Assembly: GCA_934085565.1 (NCBI GenBank)
Contig: CAKOHG010000001.1
Coordinates: 1 to 64,000, forward strand
DNA: 64,000 nucleotides
Direction: 5' to 3'
Origin: an uncultured Bacilli bacterium
GTDB lineage: Bacteria > Bacillota_I > Bacilli_A > RF39 > UBA660
The translations under genes and the position numbers were made by a program. The notes beneath the pieces were generated by a model. That model ran no database searches. It saw nothing but the letters and a program-made list of their open reading frames with translations, and was not told where the DNA came from. Shown in pieces: positions 24,912-32,310 of the stretch; within the stretch, counting starts at the first letter, position 1; each line of letters starts with the position of its first letter.

Positions 24912-25715
24912 ATGCAAAGTTTTTTTCTTTTTCTAAAAGGTATTATGATTGGTCTTGGTAAAGTAATACCAGGAGTATCGGGCGCTATTTTGGCTATTTT
25001 ACTTGGTGTTTATGATGAAGCTATTTTAAAAATTAATTCTTTTTTTAAAAATAAAAAAGAGAGTTTTAAGTATTTGTTCTCTCTAGGGTGTGGTATATTA
25101 CTTTCTATCTTTTTAGGAAGTAAACTGGTCTTATTTTTTACGGAGAATTATTATCTTTATACGATGACTTTTTTTGGCGGTCTTATTTTAGGAACGGTGC
25201 CAACGGTATATCAAAATATCAAGATAAAAAAGAAAGATTATTTTTTTCTTTTAATGATTTTACTTTTATTAATCTATTTTTATAATCATATTCGTTTTAA
25301 TACTTTTTGTTTTGACTCATCCTTTATATCTTATTTTTATGTGTTTTTCTTAGGAATTATTGATGCGGTATGTATGGTTTTACCCGGTATCAGTGCAACA
25401 GCTACTTATGTAAGTCTTGGAAGTTACACCTATATTTTAAATTTGATGGCTTATCCTTTTATGCATTTACAAGAACTTTTCCTCTTTATTGTGGGAACAT
25501 TATTAGGTATTTTAATAATGGTTAAGATTATGGCCTGGTGTTTTAAGAAACATCAAGAAACGACTTGGCTTCTTATCTTTATTTTCCTTTTAAGTTCCAT
25601 TTATTTTTTCTATTTAAAAATCTTTCCTTTTTTAAATACTTCTAATTTATTAACACTTGGTATTTTTACTTTCTTAGGTTACGAGATAGCCAGTTTATTT
25701 AAAAATAACGAATAA
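24912..25715 (+). CDS. DUF368 (PopT-type) undecaprenyl-phosphate transporter
   Basis: 267 residues, about eight transmembrane helices. The family hallmark is a repeated glycine motif: IMIGLGKVIPGVSGAILAILLGVYD near the N-terminus and again FLGIIDAVCMVLPGISATATYVSLGSY in the second half, with an internal pseudo-symmetry. DUF368 proteins have been shown to recycle undecaprenyl phosphate across the membrane for wall synthesis; assignment here is by family. I chose ATG 24912 because AGGTG lies 6-7 nt upstream; the GTG at 24903 overlaps that SD. It follows pnp after 39 bases, and there is no terminator between. Confidence 0.88.
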   Translation: MQSFFLFLKGIMIGLGKVIPGVSGAILAILLGVYDEAILKINSFFKNKKESFKYLFSLGCGILLSIFLGSKLVLFFTENYYLYTMTFFGGLILGTVPTVYQNIKIKKKDYFFLLMILLLLIYFYNHIRFNTFCFDSSFISYFYVFFLGIIDAVCMVLPGISATATYVSLGSYTYILNLMAYPFMHLQELFLFIVGTLLGILIMVKIMAWCFKKHQETTWLLIFIFLLSSIYFFYLKIFPFLNTSNLLTLGIFTFLGYEIASLFKNNE

Positions 25716-25746
25716 TTATAAAGATAAAAACGGATTAGTTAATAAT

Positions 25747-25775
25747 TTTACATTGTTTAAATTTCATGATACAAT
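25747..25775 (+). promoter_or_regulatory. Promoter of the CmpB-like/glycosyltransferase pair
   Basis: -35 TTTACA (25747-25752), 17-nt spacer, extended -10 TGATACAAT (-10 at 25770-25775). Confidence 0.75.
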
Positions 25776-25798
25776 AAGAGCAGATTTGAGGTATTATT

Positions 25799-26479
25799 AT
25801 GGCTTTAGAAAACAAAAAGTTTGCCAGTGGAATGTGCTTTTACAAAATGTTTTGGGTCTTTTTAGTAGGTTGTGTGTTTGGTGCCTATTACGAAGAAATT
25901 TTAAATTTAGTTATTCATTATCATTATCATCATGAACTTGTTTGGCAATTAAGAAGAGGCGTTATATATGGTCCTATTAGTCCTATTTATGGTATGGGCG
26001 CCGTTTTAATGATAGCGATTTTAGGCCGAAAAAAAAGACCAGATTATCAAACGATTTTTTATGGGGCTTTACTTGGGGGAGGATTTGAGTATTTAATTTC
26101 CTTTTTACAAGAAACTTTTTTAGGAACTGTTAGTTGGGATTATACGAATGAATTTTTAAATATTAATGGGCGAACAACTATTCCTTATGCTTTTGTTTGG
26201 GGATTACTGGCTCTTTTACTTGTTAAAGTAGTTTATCCTTTAATATCTAATATTGTTGAGTCTTTTCCAATTAAATTTGGCACGATTCTTACCAAAACAT
26301 TATTAGTTATTTTAATAGCTGATTTTACCGTATCATGGGGTGCTCTTATAAGACAAACTTTAAGACATAATGGAGTAGAACCTATTAGTTTTGTGGGTAG
26401 ATTTTTTGATACCTATTATCCGGATGAAAAACTAAAGGAAAGTTATACTAATATGGTAATTATTGAGGTGCAAAAATGA
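25799..26479 (+). CDS. ABC_trans_CmpB-like (PF06541-type) membrane protein
   Basis: 226 residues with five or six transmembrane helices. It opens with FWVFLVGCVFGAYYEEIL (a small-helix 'G.f.E..' signature of the family), then RRGVIYGPISPIYGMGAVLMI, GGGFEYLISFLQETFLGTVSWDYTNEFLNINGRTTIPYAFVWGLLAL. These blocks are typical of the CmpB/DUF1113 family, annotated as putative ABC permeases but without known cargo. No ATPase is adjacent. Its stop overlaps the next ATG by 4 bases, linking it to the glycosyltransferase. Confidence 0.8.
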   Translation: MALENKKFASGMCFYKMFWVFLVGCVFGAYYEEILNLVIHYHYHHELVWQLRRGVIYGPISPIYGMGAVLMIAILGRKKRPDYQTIFYGALLGGGFEYLISFLQETFLGTVSWDYTNEFLNINGRTTIPYAFVWGLLALLLVKVVYPLISNIVESFPIKFGTILTKTLLVILIADFTVSWGALIRQTLRHNGVEPISFVGRFFDTYYPDEKLKESYTNMVIIEVQK

Positions 26480-27639
26480 CCGCTTGGGTTTCTTTTGCCT
26501 TTTTTTTATTAGGCTTATTTCTTTCTACTTTGGTTAGTATCCTTTTAAAAAAAGATGAACCTTTAAAGAAAAAAGTAAGGGAATCCCCTGAAAGGATAGC
26601 TATCTTAATACCGGCTCGTAATGAATCTAAAGTTATTGAAAGTCTTCTTATCTCTATTGAAAATCAGTCATCCTCTATTTTAAAAGATGTCTATGTCATC
26701 GTGGAAGATGAACAAGATAAAACAGTTGAGATTACCCAAAAACATCATATGAACTATTTTGTAAGGCAAAATTTAGAGTTAAAAACTAAAGGATATGCTT
26801 TACAAGAAGTGGTTGAGTATTTGTGCCATCAAAACAAAATATATGACATGTATTTTATTTTTGATGCCGATAACATCTTAGATAAAGATTATTTAAAATA
26901 TATGATTGAAGATTATCTTAATGGTTATGATATTTCTACAGGTTACCGAGCTTTAAAAAATAAGAAAAGTTATTTTCCTATATGTGCTGGTCTTACTTTT
27001 ACTTTTGTAAATGGTTTTCGTAACCAAAAAGGAGCTAAGATTTTATCAGGAACAGGCTATTATATCAGTGGGGAATATATTCAAAAATGGCAAACATTTC
27101 CTTTTCACTCTTTGACAGAAGATTATGAAAGTTCTTTATATTACACGTTAAAAAACGTTTCCGTTCATTATAATGATAAAGCTAAATTTTATGATGAACA
27201 ACCGGAAGACTATCAAAAAAGTATTAAACAAAGAAGTCGTTGGATAAAAGGCTATTTTAAAAATTATGTTTATTATCATAAATTATTAAAAGCTAAACTA
27301 AAAGAAAATCCTTCTAATAAAGGGGCAATTACGCAAATGTATTTAGGAATTATTCCTTATTTGTGTTATCTTTTTGGTCTTGTTTTCTTGGTAATATATT
27401 TAACTGGTTTTAAAAGTATTATTTTTCTTCCTCTTTTGTTTTATCTTATCTTTTTTCTTTGTACGATTTATTATTTATATTTATTTCAAAAAGAAACAAA
27501 ATTAAGTAAAAAATTATACTTTCAGGTGTTATTTTATCATCCAATATTTATGTTTTCTTATTTACATGCTTTTTTACGGTGCTTAACTCATCCGAGCTTA
27601 GGTTGGGAAGAAATTAAACATGAAAAAAATAAAGAATAG
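26476..27639 (+). CDS. Membrane-bound family 2 glycosyltransferase
   Basis: 387 residues. An N-terminal helix (about 3-22), a GT-A catalytic domain with IAILIPARNESKVIESLLISIENQ, FIFDADNI (DxD-type metal site), the acceptor region LTEDYES, and QRSRWIKGYF (QxxRW-type, seen in processive transferases), then about three C-terminal helices. This architecture fits polysaccharide or glycolipid synthases such as cellulose/hyaluronan-type GT2; acceptor and product are unknown. It overlaps the CmpB-like gene and is followed by a terminator shared with the convergent DUF1540 gene. Confidence 0.88.
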   Translation: MTAWVSFAFFLLGLFLSTLVSILLKKDEPLKKKVRESPERIAILIPARNESKVIESLLISIENQSSSILKDVYVIVEDEQDKTVEITQKHHMNYFVRQNLELKTKGYALQEVVEYLCHQNKIYDMYFIFDADNILDKDYLKYMIEDYLNGYDISTGYRALKNKKSYFPICAGLTFTFVNGFRNQKGAKILSGTGYYISGEYIQKWQTFPFHSLTEDYESSLYYTLKNVSVHYNDKAKFYDEQPEDYQKSIKQRSRWIKGYFKNYVYYHKLLKAKLKENPSNKGAITQMYLGIIPYLCYLFGLVFLVIYLTGFKSIIFLPLLFYLIFFLCTIYYLYLFQKETKLSKKLYFQVLFYHPIFMFSYLHAFLRCLTHPSLGWEEIKHEKNKE

Positions 27640-27653
27640 AGCTCTTTATTTTT
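27627..27653. terminator. Terminator between the glycosyltransferase and DUF1540 genes
   Basis: AAATAAAGA (27627-27635) with TCTTTATTT (27643-27651), 7-nt loop, T run after. It overlaps both genes' 3' ends and may serve both strands. Confidence 0.65.
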
Positions 27654-27789
27654 CTTCGAAACTTTCGCAAGTGGTTTTAAAGTTATCTTGACCTATTAAA
27701 ATAGAGCCTAGAATACATCTTTGTTTTCCTGCGTTAAAATACTTGCAATTAGAAACAGTACATTTGATTTCTTGATTAAAATAATTCAT
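27646..27789 (-). CDS. DUF1540 domain protein
   Basis: A 47-residue protein. Sequence MNYFNQEIKCTVSNCKYFNAG, RCILGSILIG and TTCESFEEK shows the DUF1540 pattern of C-x4-C-x-Y/F and C-x-L-x-x-I followed by a T-x-C-x-S-F end, that is, four Cys probably binding one metal. The family is common in Firmicutes and often found with sporulation or germination genes, but its role is unknown. SD GGGTG lies about 7 nt before the ATG. It is divergent from the 27855 gene. Confidence 0.8.
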   Translation of the reverse strand: MNYFNQEIKCTVSNCKYFNAGKQRCILGSILIGQDNFKTTCESFEEK

Positions 27790-27800
27790 TTATTTCACCC

Positions 27801-27840
27801 TTATTATCATGTATAGAAAAGAATATTTTATACATAATAA
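27801..27840. repeat. Inverted repeat between the divergent DUF1540 and 27855 genes
   Basis: TTATTATCATGTATA (27801-27815) faces TATACATAATAA (27829-27840). The arms match at 12 of 12 if one C is looped out. They span the likely promoters of both genes, which could make it a shared operator. Confidence 0.5.
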
Positions 27841-27854
27841 AGTTAGGTGATTCT

Positions 27855-27998
27855 ATGAAAAAGATAGATATTTGGGAAACGAGTAAAAGTAAGTTAGATA
27901 AAGAAACTTTACTAAATTCTTATGATGATTACACAACAATTTTTGAAGATAAAGCCAAATTGATTCGAAATGTTGGCACTGGACCAACTTGTTTATAA
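27855..27998 (+). CDS. Small peptide of 47 residues, unknown
   Basis: MKKIDIWETSKSKLDKETLL at the start, charged and helical, then a short C-terminal segment ending LIRNVGTGPTCL. An AGGTGA SD lies 7 nt upstream and a proper terminator follows at 27997, so it looks like an independent gene. No signal peptide, no membrane span. The polar leader and small, Gly/Thr/Pro/Cys-containing tail resemble RiPP precursor layout, but no modifying enzyme or transporter is nearby, so that is only a guess. It may equally be a small regulatory protein. Confidence 0.55.
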   Translation: MKKIDIWETSKSKLDKETLLNSYDDYTTIFEDKAKLIRNVGTGPTCL

Positions 27999-28019
27999 AG
28001 AGAGTTTTTCTCTTTTTTT
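27997..28019 (+). terminator. Terminator after the 27855 peptide gene
   Basis: AAAGAGA (27997-28003) with TCTCTTT (28009-28015), then T tract. Confidence 0.75.
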
Positions 28020-28044
28020 AATGGTAAAAATGCCTGTTTTCTGA

Positions 28045-28050
28045 TATATT
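28045..28050 (+). promoter_or_regulatory. Extended -10 of the ackA promoter
   Basis: TGATATATT, with -10 TATATT at 28045-28050. No clear -35 is seen at the right distance. Confidence 0.35.
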
Positions 28051-28071
28051 ATATATAGGAGTTGAAAAATT

Positions 28072-29274
28072 ATGAAAATATTATCAGTAAATGCTGGTTC
28101 ATCTTCATTAAAGTTTACAGCTTTTGAGATGCCAGAAGAAAAGGTTTTGATGAGTGGATACTTTGAAAGAATAGGTATTTCTGGAAGTTTTTATACTATC
28201 AAGTATAATGGTATGAAAGAAAAAAAAGAAGTCGAATTAAAAAGTCATACCGATGCTTTTTCCTTACTTATTGAAGAATTATTAAGTCATAAAATTGTTT
28301 TAAGTTTAGATGAAATTGAAGGTATTGGACACCGGGTTGTTCAAGGCGCCGATCATTATAATAAGAGTGTCGTAGCTACCGATGAAGTTATCGAAGATAT
28401 TGCTTCTTTAAGTTCTCTTGCTCCTTTACATAATCCTGCTGCTGTTTTAGGTATTAAAGCTGCAAAAGAAGTAGTTCCAAATGCGACGGAGGTTGTTGTT
28501 TTTGATACGGCTTTCCATCAAACCATGAAAGAAGAAAATTATTTATATGCTCTTCCAATGGAATGGTACCAAAAATATGGTGTTAGAAAATATGGGGCTC
28601 ATGGTACCAGTCATCGTTATATTGCAGAATATATGGCTCAAAAATTAGGACGTGATGATTTAAAGCTTATTATTTGTCACATTGGTTCTGGAGCAAGTAT
28701 AACGGCTACTAAAGATGGTAAATGTGTTAATACTTCTATGGGATTTACGCCTAATGCGGGTCTTATCATGGGAACTCGTTGTGGGGATATCGATGCTACA
28801 ATTATTCCTTATATTATGGAAAAAACAGGCTTAAGTACAGAAGAAATTAACCATGTTTTAAATAAAGAAAGTGGCGTTTATGCTTTATCTAATGGTTATA
28901 GTGATATGCGTGATATTTATGATGGATGTAAATTAAATGATCCAACTTCTTTAAAAGTAATGGATATGTTTACAAGAAGAATTGTAGATTATATTGCTAA
29001 ATACTATTTTGAACTTGAAGGATGCGATGCCATTATTTTAACGGCTGGTGTTGGTGAAAATGGGGCTTATGAACGTAAAGAAATTTTAAATAAATTAAAA
29101 TTTATGGGTGTTAAATGTAATTATGAATTTAATGAACAAATTGCAAGTTACCATGATATTCATGAAGGTAAAATTACTACCGATGATTCTACCATTGATG
29201 TGTATGTCGTACCAACAGATGAAGAAGTAATGATAGCTCGTGATGCTTTTTCTTACGCGAAAGAAAATAAATAG
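28072..29274 (+). CDS. ackA: Acetate kinase
   Basis: 400 residues, standard length. It makes ATP from acetyl phosphate in fermentative metabolism. Phosphate-binding start MKILSVNAGSSSLKFTAFEM, GIGHRVVQGADHY, VVFDTAFHQTM with the catalytic Asp, YALPMEWYQKYGVRKYGAHGTSHRY, ICHIGSGASITATKDGKCVNTSMGFTPNAGLIMGTRCGDIDA and FTAGVGEN-type LTAGVGENGA are all present. No pta is adjacent. SD AGGAG 8 nt upstream. It suggests substrate-level ATP formation by acetate fermentation. Confidence 0.98.
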   Translation: MKILSVNAGSSSLKFTAFEMPEEKVLMSGYFERIGISGSFYTIKYNGMKEKKEVELKSHTDAFSLLIEELLSHKIVLSLDEIEGIGHRVVQGADHYNKSVVATDEVIEDIASLSSLAPLHNPAAVLGIKAAKEVVPNATEVVVFDTAFHQTMKEENYLYALPMEWYQKYGVRKYGAHGTSHRYIAEYMAQKLGRDDLKLIICHIGSGASITATKDGKCVNTSMGFTPNAGLIMGTRCGDIDATIIPYIMEKTGLSTEEINHVLNKESGVYALSNGYSDMRDIYDGCKLNDPTSLKVMDMFTRRIVDYIAKYYFELEGCDAIILTAGVGENGAYERKEILNKLKFMGVKCNYEFNEQIASYHDIHEGKITTDDSTIDVYVVPTDEEVMIARDAFSYAKENK

Positions 29275-29298
29275 TAAAGGTAGAATCGGGGGAACCAG

Positions 29299-30273
29299 AT
29301 GAATACAAACATCATGAAAAAAATATTAAAAAAAATAAAACAATATGACACGATTGTTTTGGCTCGTCATATTGGACCAGACCCAGATGCTATTTGTAGT
29401 CAAATAGCTTTGCGGGATGCCATTTTAGATAAATATCCTAAGAAGCACGTTTATGCGGTAGGAACAGGCGTTTCAAAATTTAAAAAATATGGTCTTTTAG
29501 ATAGAGTAGATACATCAAAACTTACAAACGCTTTATTGATTACTTTAGATGTTCCAAACTTCTACCGTGTCGATGGAGTTGAAAACTTTAAATATAAAGA
29601 AGTGATTAAAATTGATCACCATCCTTTTGAGGAAGATTTTCATGGCTTGGAATGGGTAAATGATAAAGCATCAAGTACTTGTCAAATGATTGCCGAACTT
29701 TTATTAATGAGTAATTATGAGATATCTTCTAAGGTGGCTGAAAATTTATTTTTAGGTATTGTTTCGGATAGTGATCGTTTCTTACTTTCTTATACTTCTA
29801 TAGATACCTTTGATATTGTCACAAAACTTTTAAAAAGAACGCATCTTGACTTTACTAAATGTTATGAAAAATTATATGAAAGACCTTTGGAAGAAGTTAG
29901 GTTTAGAGGTTTTCTATCTTCTAATATGACGGTGACCGAAAATGGGTTTGGTTACTTAATTATTTCGGCGGAAGATGTTAAAAATTATGGCGTGGATTCT
30001 TCAACGGCTTCTAATATGATTAACGATTTTAATTTTATTAAGGACATTTATGTTTGGACATTTGTTACTTACGATGAAAAACAAGAAATATACAAAGTAA
30101 ATATTCGCAGTAAAGGACCTGTTATCAATGAAATTGCTGCTCGTTATCATGGCGGAGGTCATAAAATGGCTTCTGGCGTTCGAACGAAAAGCAAAGAAGA
30201 TATTGATAATTTATTAAAAGATTTAGATGAAGTTTGTCAAAATTATAAAAGAGAAATTTTAAAAATAGATTAA
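29299..30273 (+). CDS. DHH/DHHA1 phosphoesterase (NrnA-like oligoribonuclease/pAp phosphatase)
   Basis: 324 residues. DHH domain: LARHIGPDPDAICSQIALRD (HxxPDxD), ITLDVPNFYRVDG, IKIDHHPFEEDFHGLEWVND (the DHH motif), FLGIVSDSDRFL. DHHA1 domain with the closing AARYHGGGHKMASGVRTKSK (GGGH...ASG). This composition fits NrnA, which degrades 2-5-nt RNA and dephosphorylates pAp. It has a GGGGGA SD and starts 24 bases after ackA, so it is probably co-transcribed. A strong terminator follows. Confidence 0.88.
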   Translation: MNTNIMKKILKKIKQYDTIVLARHIGPDPDAICSQIALRDAILDKYPKKHVYAVGTGVSKFKKYGLLDRVDTSKLTNALLITLDVPNFYRVDGVENFKYKEVIKIDHHPFEEDFHGLEWVNDKASSTCQMIAELLLMSNYEISSKVAENLFLGIVSDSDRFLLSYTSIDTFDIVTKLLKRTHLDFTKCYEKLYERPLEEVRFRGFLSSNMTVTENGFGYLIISAEDVKNYGVDSSTASNMINDFNFIKDIYVWTFVTYDEKQEIYKVNIRSKGPVINEIAARYHGGGHKMASGVRTKSKEDIDNLLKDLDEVCQNYKREILKID

Positions 30274-30281
30274 GTTACATT

Positions 30282-30311
30282 CTACAGATAAATAGTTTAT
30301 CTGTAGTTTTT
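30282..30311 (+). terminator. Terminator of the ackA-nrnA-like unit
   Basis: Perfect 11-bp stem, CTACAGATAAA (30282-30292) and TTTATCTGTAG (30296-30306), 3-nt loop, T run. Confidence 0.92.
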
Positions 30312-30336
30312 CTTTTTAAGAAAATGCGCTTCTTCC

Positions 30337-30366
30337 TTGAAAAAAAGGGCGTTTTAATGGTATACT
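30337..30366 (+). promoter_or_regulatory. Promoter of parE-parC
   Basis: -35 TTGAAA (30337-30342), 18-nt spacer, extended -10 TGGTATACT (-10 at 30361-30366). Confidence 0.7.
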
Positions 30367-30400
30367 GGACTAGGTTTAGAAACTTTAGAGAGGTGATAAT

Positions 30401-32302
30401 ATGGCATATGATGAACATTCCATTAAAATTTTAGAGGGACTTGAGGCTGTCAGAAAAAGACCAGGTATGTATATTGGTTCGACAGATAAAAGAGGTATGC
30501 ACCATTTAGTTTGGGAAATTGTCGATAACTCCATTGATGAAATTATTAATGGTTATGGCGATACTATTAAAATTGTGATGCACAAAGACGGTTCTATCAC
30601 CGTTTCTGATAATGGTCGTGGCGTTCCTATTGGTATGCATGAAAGTGGTAAAAGTACTCCTGAAGTTATTTATACGGTTTTACATGCTGGTGGTAAATTT
30701 GAAAATGCAGGTTATAAAGTATCAGGTGGACTTCACGGAGTTGGTGGTTCGGTTGTAAACGCTTTATCTACTTATATGGAAGTCACGATTTGTAGAGAAG
30801 GAAAAATTAGCCAAATTGAATTTGAAAATGGAGGACATGTTAAAACTCCTTTACATCAAATTGGGGAAACAAAAAAAACAGGAACAACTGTTACTTTCTT
30901 ACCCGATAAAGAAATATTTAAAAATTGTAATTTTTCTTTTACAACCATTTGTGAAAGAATGCAAGAAAGTGCATTTTTACTTTCCAATGTGACCATTGAA
31001 ATTATTGACGAAGAAGATAATTTAAGTAATAAATATCATTATGAAAACGGAATTATTTCATTTGTCGAATATATGAATGAAAATAAAGCCCCTTTAAGTA
31101 AAGTCATTCATTTTGATAACGTTAAAAGTAAAATTGAAGTCGATATTGCCATGCAATATACCGATTCTTATAATGAACAAATTTTATCATTTGTTAACAA
31201 TGTTAAAACAGGTGATGGTGGAACGCATGAAGTTGGGTTTAAAACAGGTATCACGAAAGCCTTTAATGATTATGTTAAAAATAATAACGTTTTAAAAGGC
31301 AAAGACGTTTCTTTAGATGGTAGTGATGTAAGAGAAGGTTTGACCGCGGTTATCTCAGTTAAAATTCCTGAAGAGCTTTTACAATTTGAAGGTCAAACAA
31401 AAGGAAAACTAGGTACACCGGAAGCAAGAAGTGCTGTCGAAGGCGTCACTTATGAAAGTTTAAAATTCTTTTTAGAAGAAAATAAAGATACGGCATTAAG
31501 TATTTTAGAAAAAGCTCAAAAAAGTAAAATGGCTCGTGAAGCCGCTCGTAAAGCCCGGGAAAGTGTTCGTAAAGGAACGACGAAGAGTAATAAAGAAAGA
31601 GTTCTTAGTGAGAAACTTGCTAAAGCAACTGGTAAAAACTTTATGAAAAATGAACTTTTCTTAGTCGAAGGAGATAGTGCCGGTGGTTCTGCTAAATCGC
31701 ATCGTAACCGCGAAACCCAAGCCATTTTGCCTCTTCGTGGTAAAGTATTAAACTGTGAGAAGGCAAGTAGCAAAGACATTGAAGGAAATGCTGAATTAAG
31801 ACAACTTGAGTATGCGATTGGTGCAGGTCTTGGAGCCGACTTTGATTATAAAGAAAGTAATTATGGCAAAATCATCATCATGACCGATGCCGATGTCGAT
31901 GGGTCTCATATCCAAATTTTATTAATCACTTTCTTTTACCGTTTTATGCGTCCTTTGATTGAACAAGGTATGCTTTATATCGCGACACCTCCTTTATATT
32001 CTATTGAAACAGGTAAAGGTAAAGAATACATCGCGACCGATGAAGAATTAGAAGAAAGAAAAAAGACTTTAAAAGGTAATTATAAAATTCAAAGATTTAA
32101 AGGTCTTGGGGAAATGGATGCCAGTGAACTTTATGAAACCACGATGGACCCACATAACAGAAGACTTTTAAGAGTGACTTTAACCGATGCGGCGATTGCT
32201 GAAAAAAGAATCCATGTTTTAATGGGGGATGAAGTCACGCCAAGAAAAGAATGGATTAATGAAAATGTCGACTTTACCTTAGAAGATGACTTTAGAAAGT
32301 AG
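30401..32302 (+). CDS. parE: DNA topoisomerase IV subunit B
   Basis: 633 residues. GHKL ATPase: LEAVRKRPGMYIGST, WEIVDNSIDEI, DNGRGVPIGMHESGKSTPEVI, SGGLHGVGGSVVNAL. Transducer domain, then TOPRIM: LVEGDSAGGSAKSHRNRETQAILPLRGKVLNCEKA (about 420-450) and IIIMTDADVDGSHIQILLITFFYRF (about 490-515). It pairs with parC, so parE and not gyrB is the better call, although the two are close in sequence. It decatenates chromosomes. SD AGAGAGGTGA. Confidence 0.93.
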   Translation: MAYDEHSIKILEGLEAVRKRPGMYIGSTDKRGMHHLVWEIVDNSIDEIINGYGDTIKIVMHKDGSITVSDNGRGVPIGMHESGKSTPEVIYTVLHAGGKFENAGYKVSGGLHGVGGSVVNALSTYMEVTICREGKISQIEFENGGHVKTPLHQIGETKKTGTTVTFLPDKEIFKNCNFSFTTICERMQESAFLLSNVTIEIIDEEDNLSNKYHYENGIISFVEYMNENKAPLSKVIHFDNVKSKIEVDIAMQYTDSYNEQILSFVNNVKTGDGGTHEVGFKTGITKAFNDYVKNNNVLKGKDVSLDGSDVREGLTAVISVKIPEELLQFEGQTKGKLGTPEARSAVEGVTYESLKFFLEENKDTALSILEKAQKSKMAREAARKARESVRKGTTKSNKERVLSEKLAKATGKNFMKNELFLVEGDSAGGSAKSHRNRETQAILPLRGKVLNCEKASSKDIEGNAELRQLEYAIGAGLGADFDYKESNYGKIIIMTDADVDGSHIQILLITFFYRFMRPLIEQGMLYIATPPLYSIETGKGKEYIATDEELEERKKTLKGNYKIQRFKGLGEMDASELYETTMDPHNRRLLRVTLTDAAIAEKRIHVLMGDEVTPRKEWINENVDFTLEDDFRK

Positions 32303-32310
32303 ATGATGAG

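Noticed and set aside
27855..27998. RlmN (13.1 kb) as a radical-SAM maturase for the 47-residue peptide
   Set aside because: RlmN is a housekeeping rRNA methyltransferase, far away, with all its own motifs. No peptide-modifying enzyme is adjacent.
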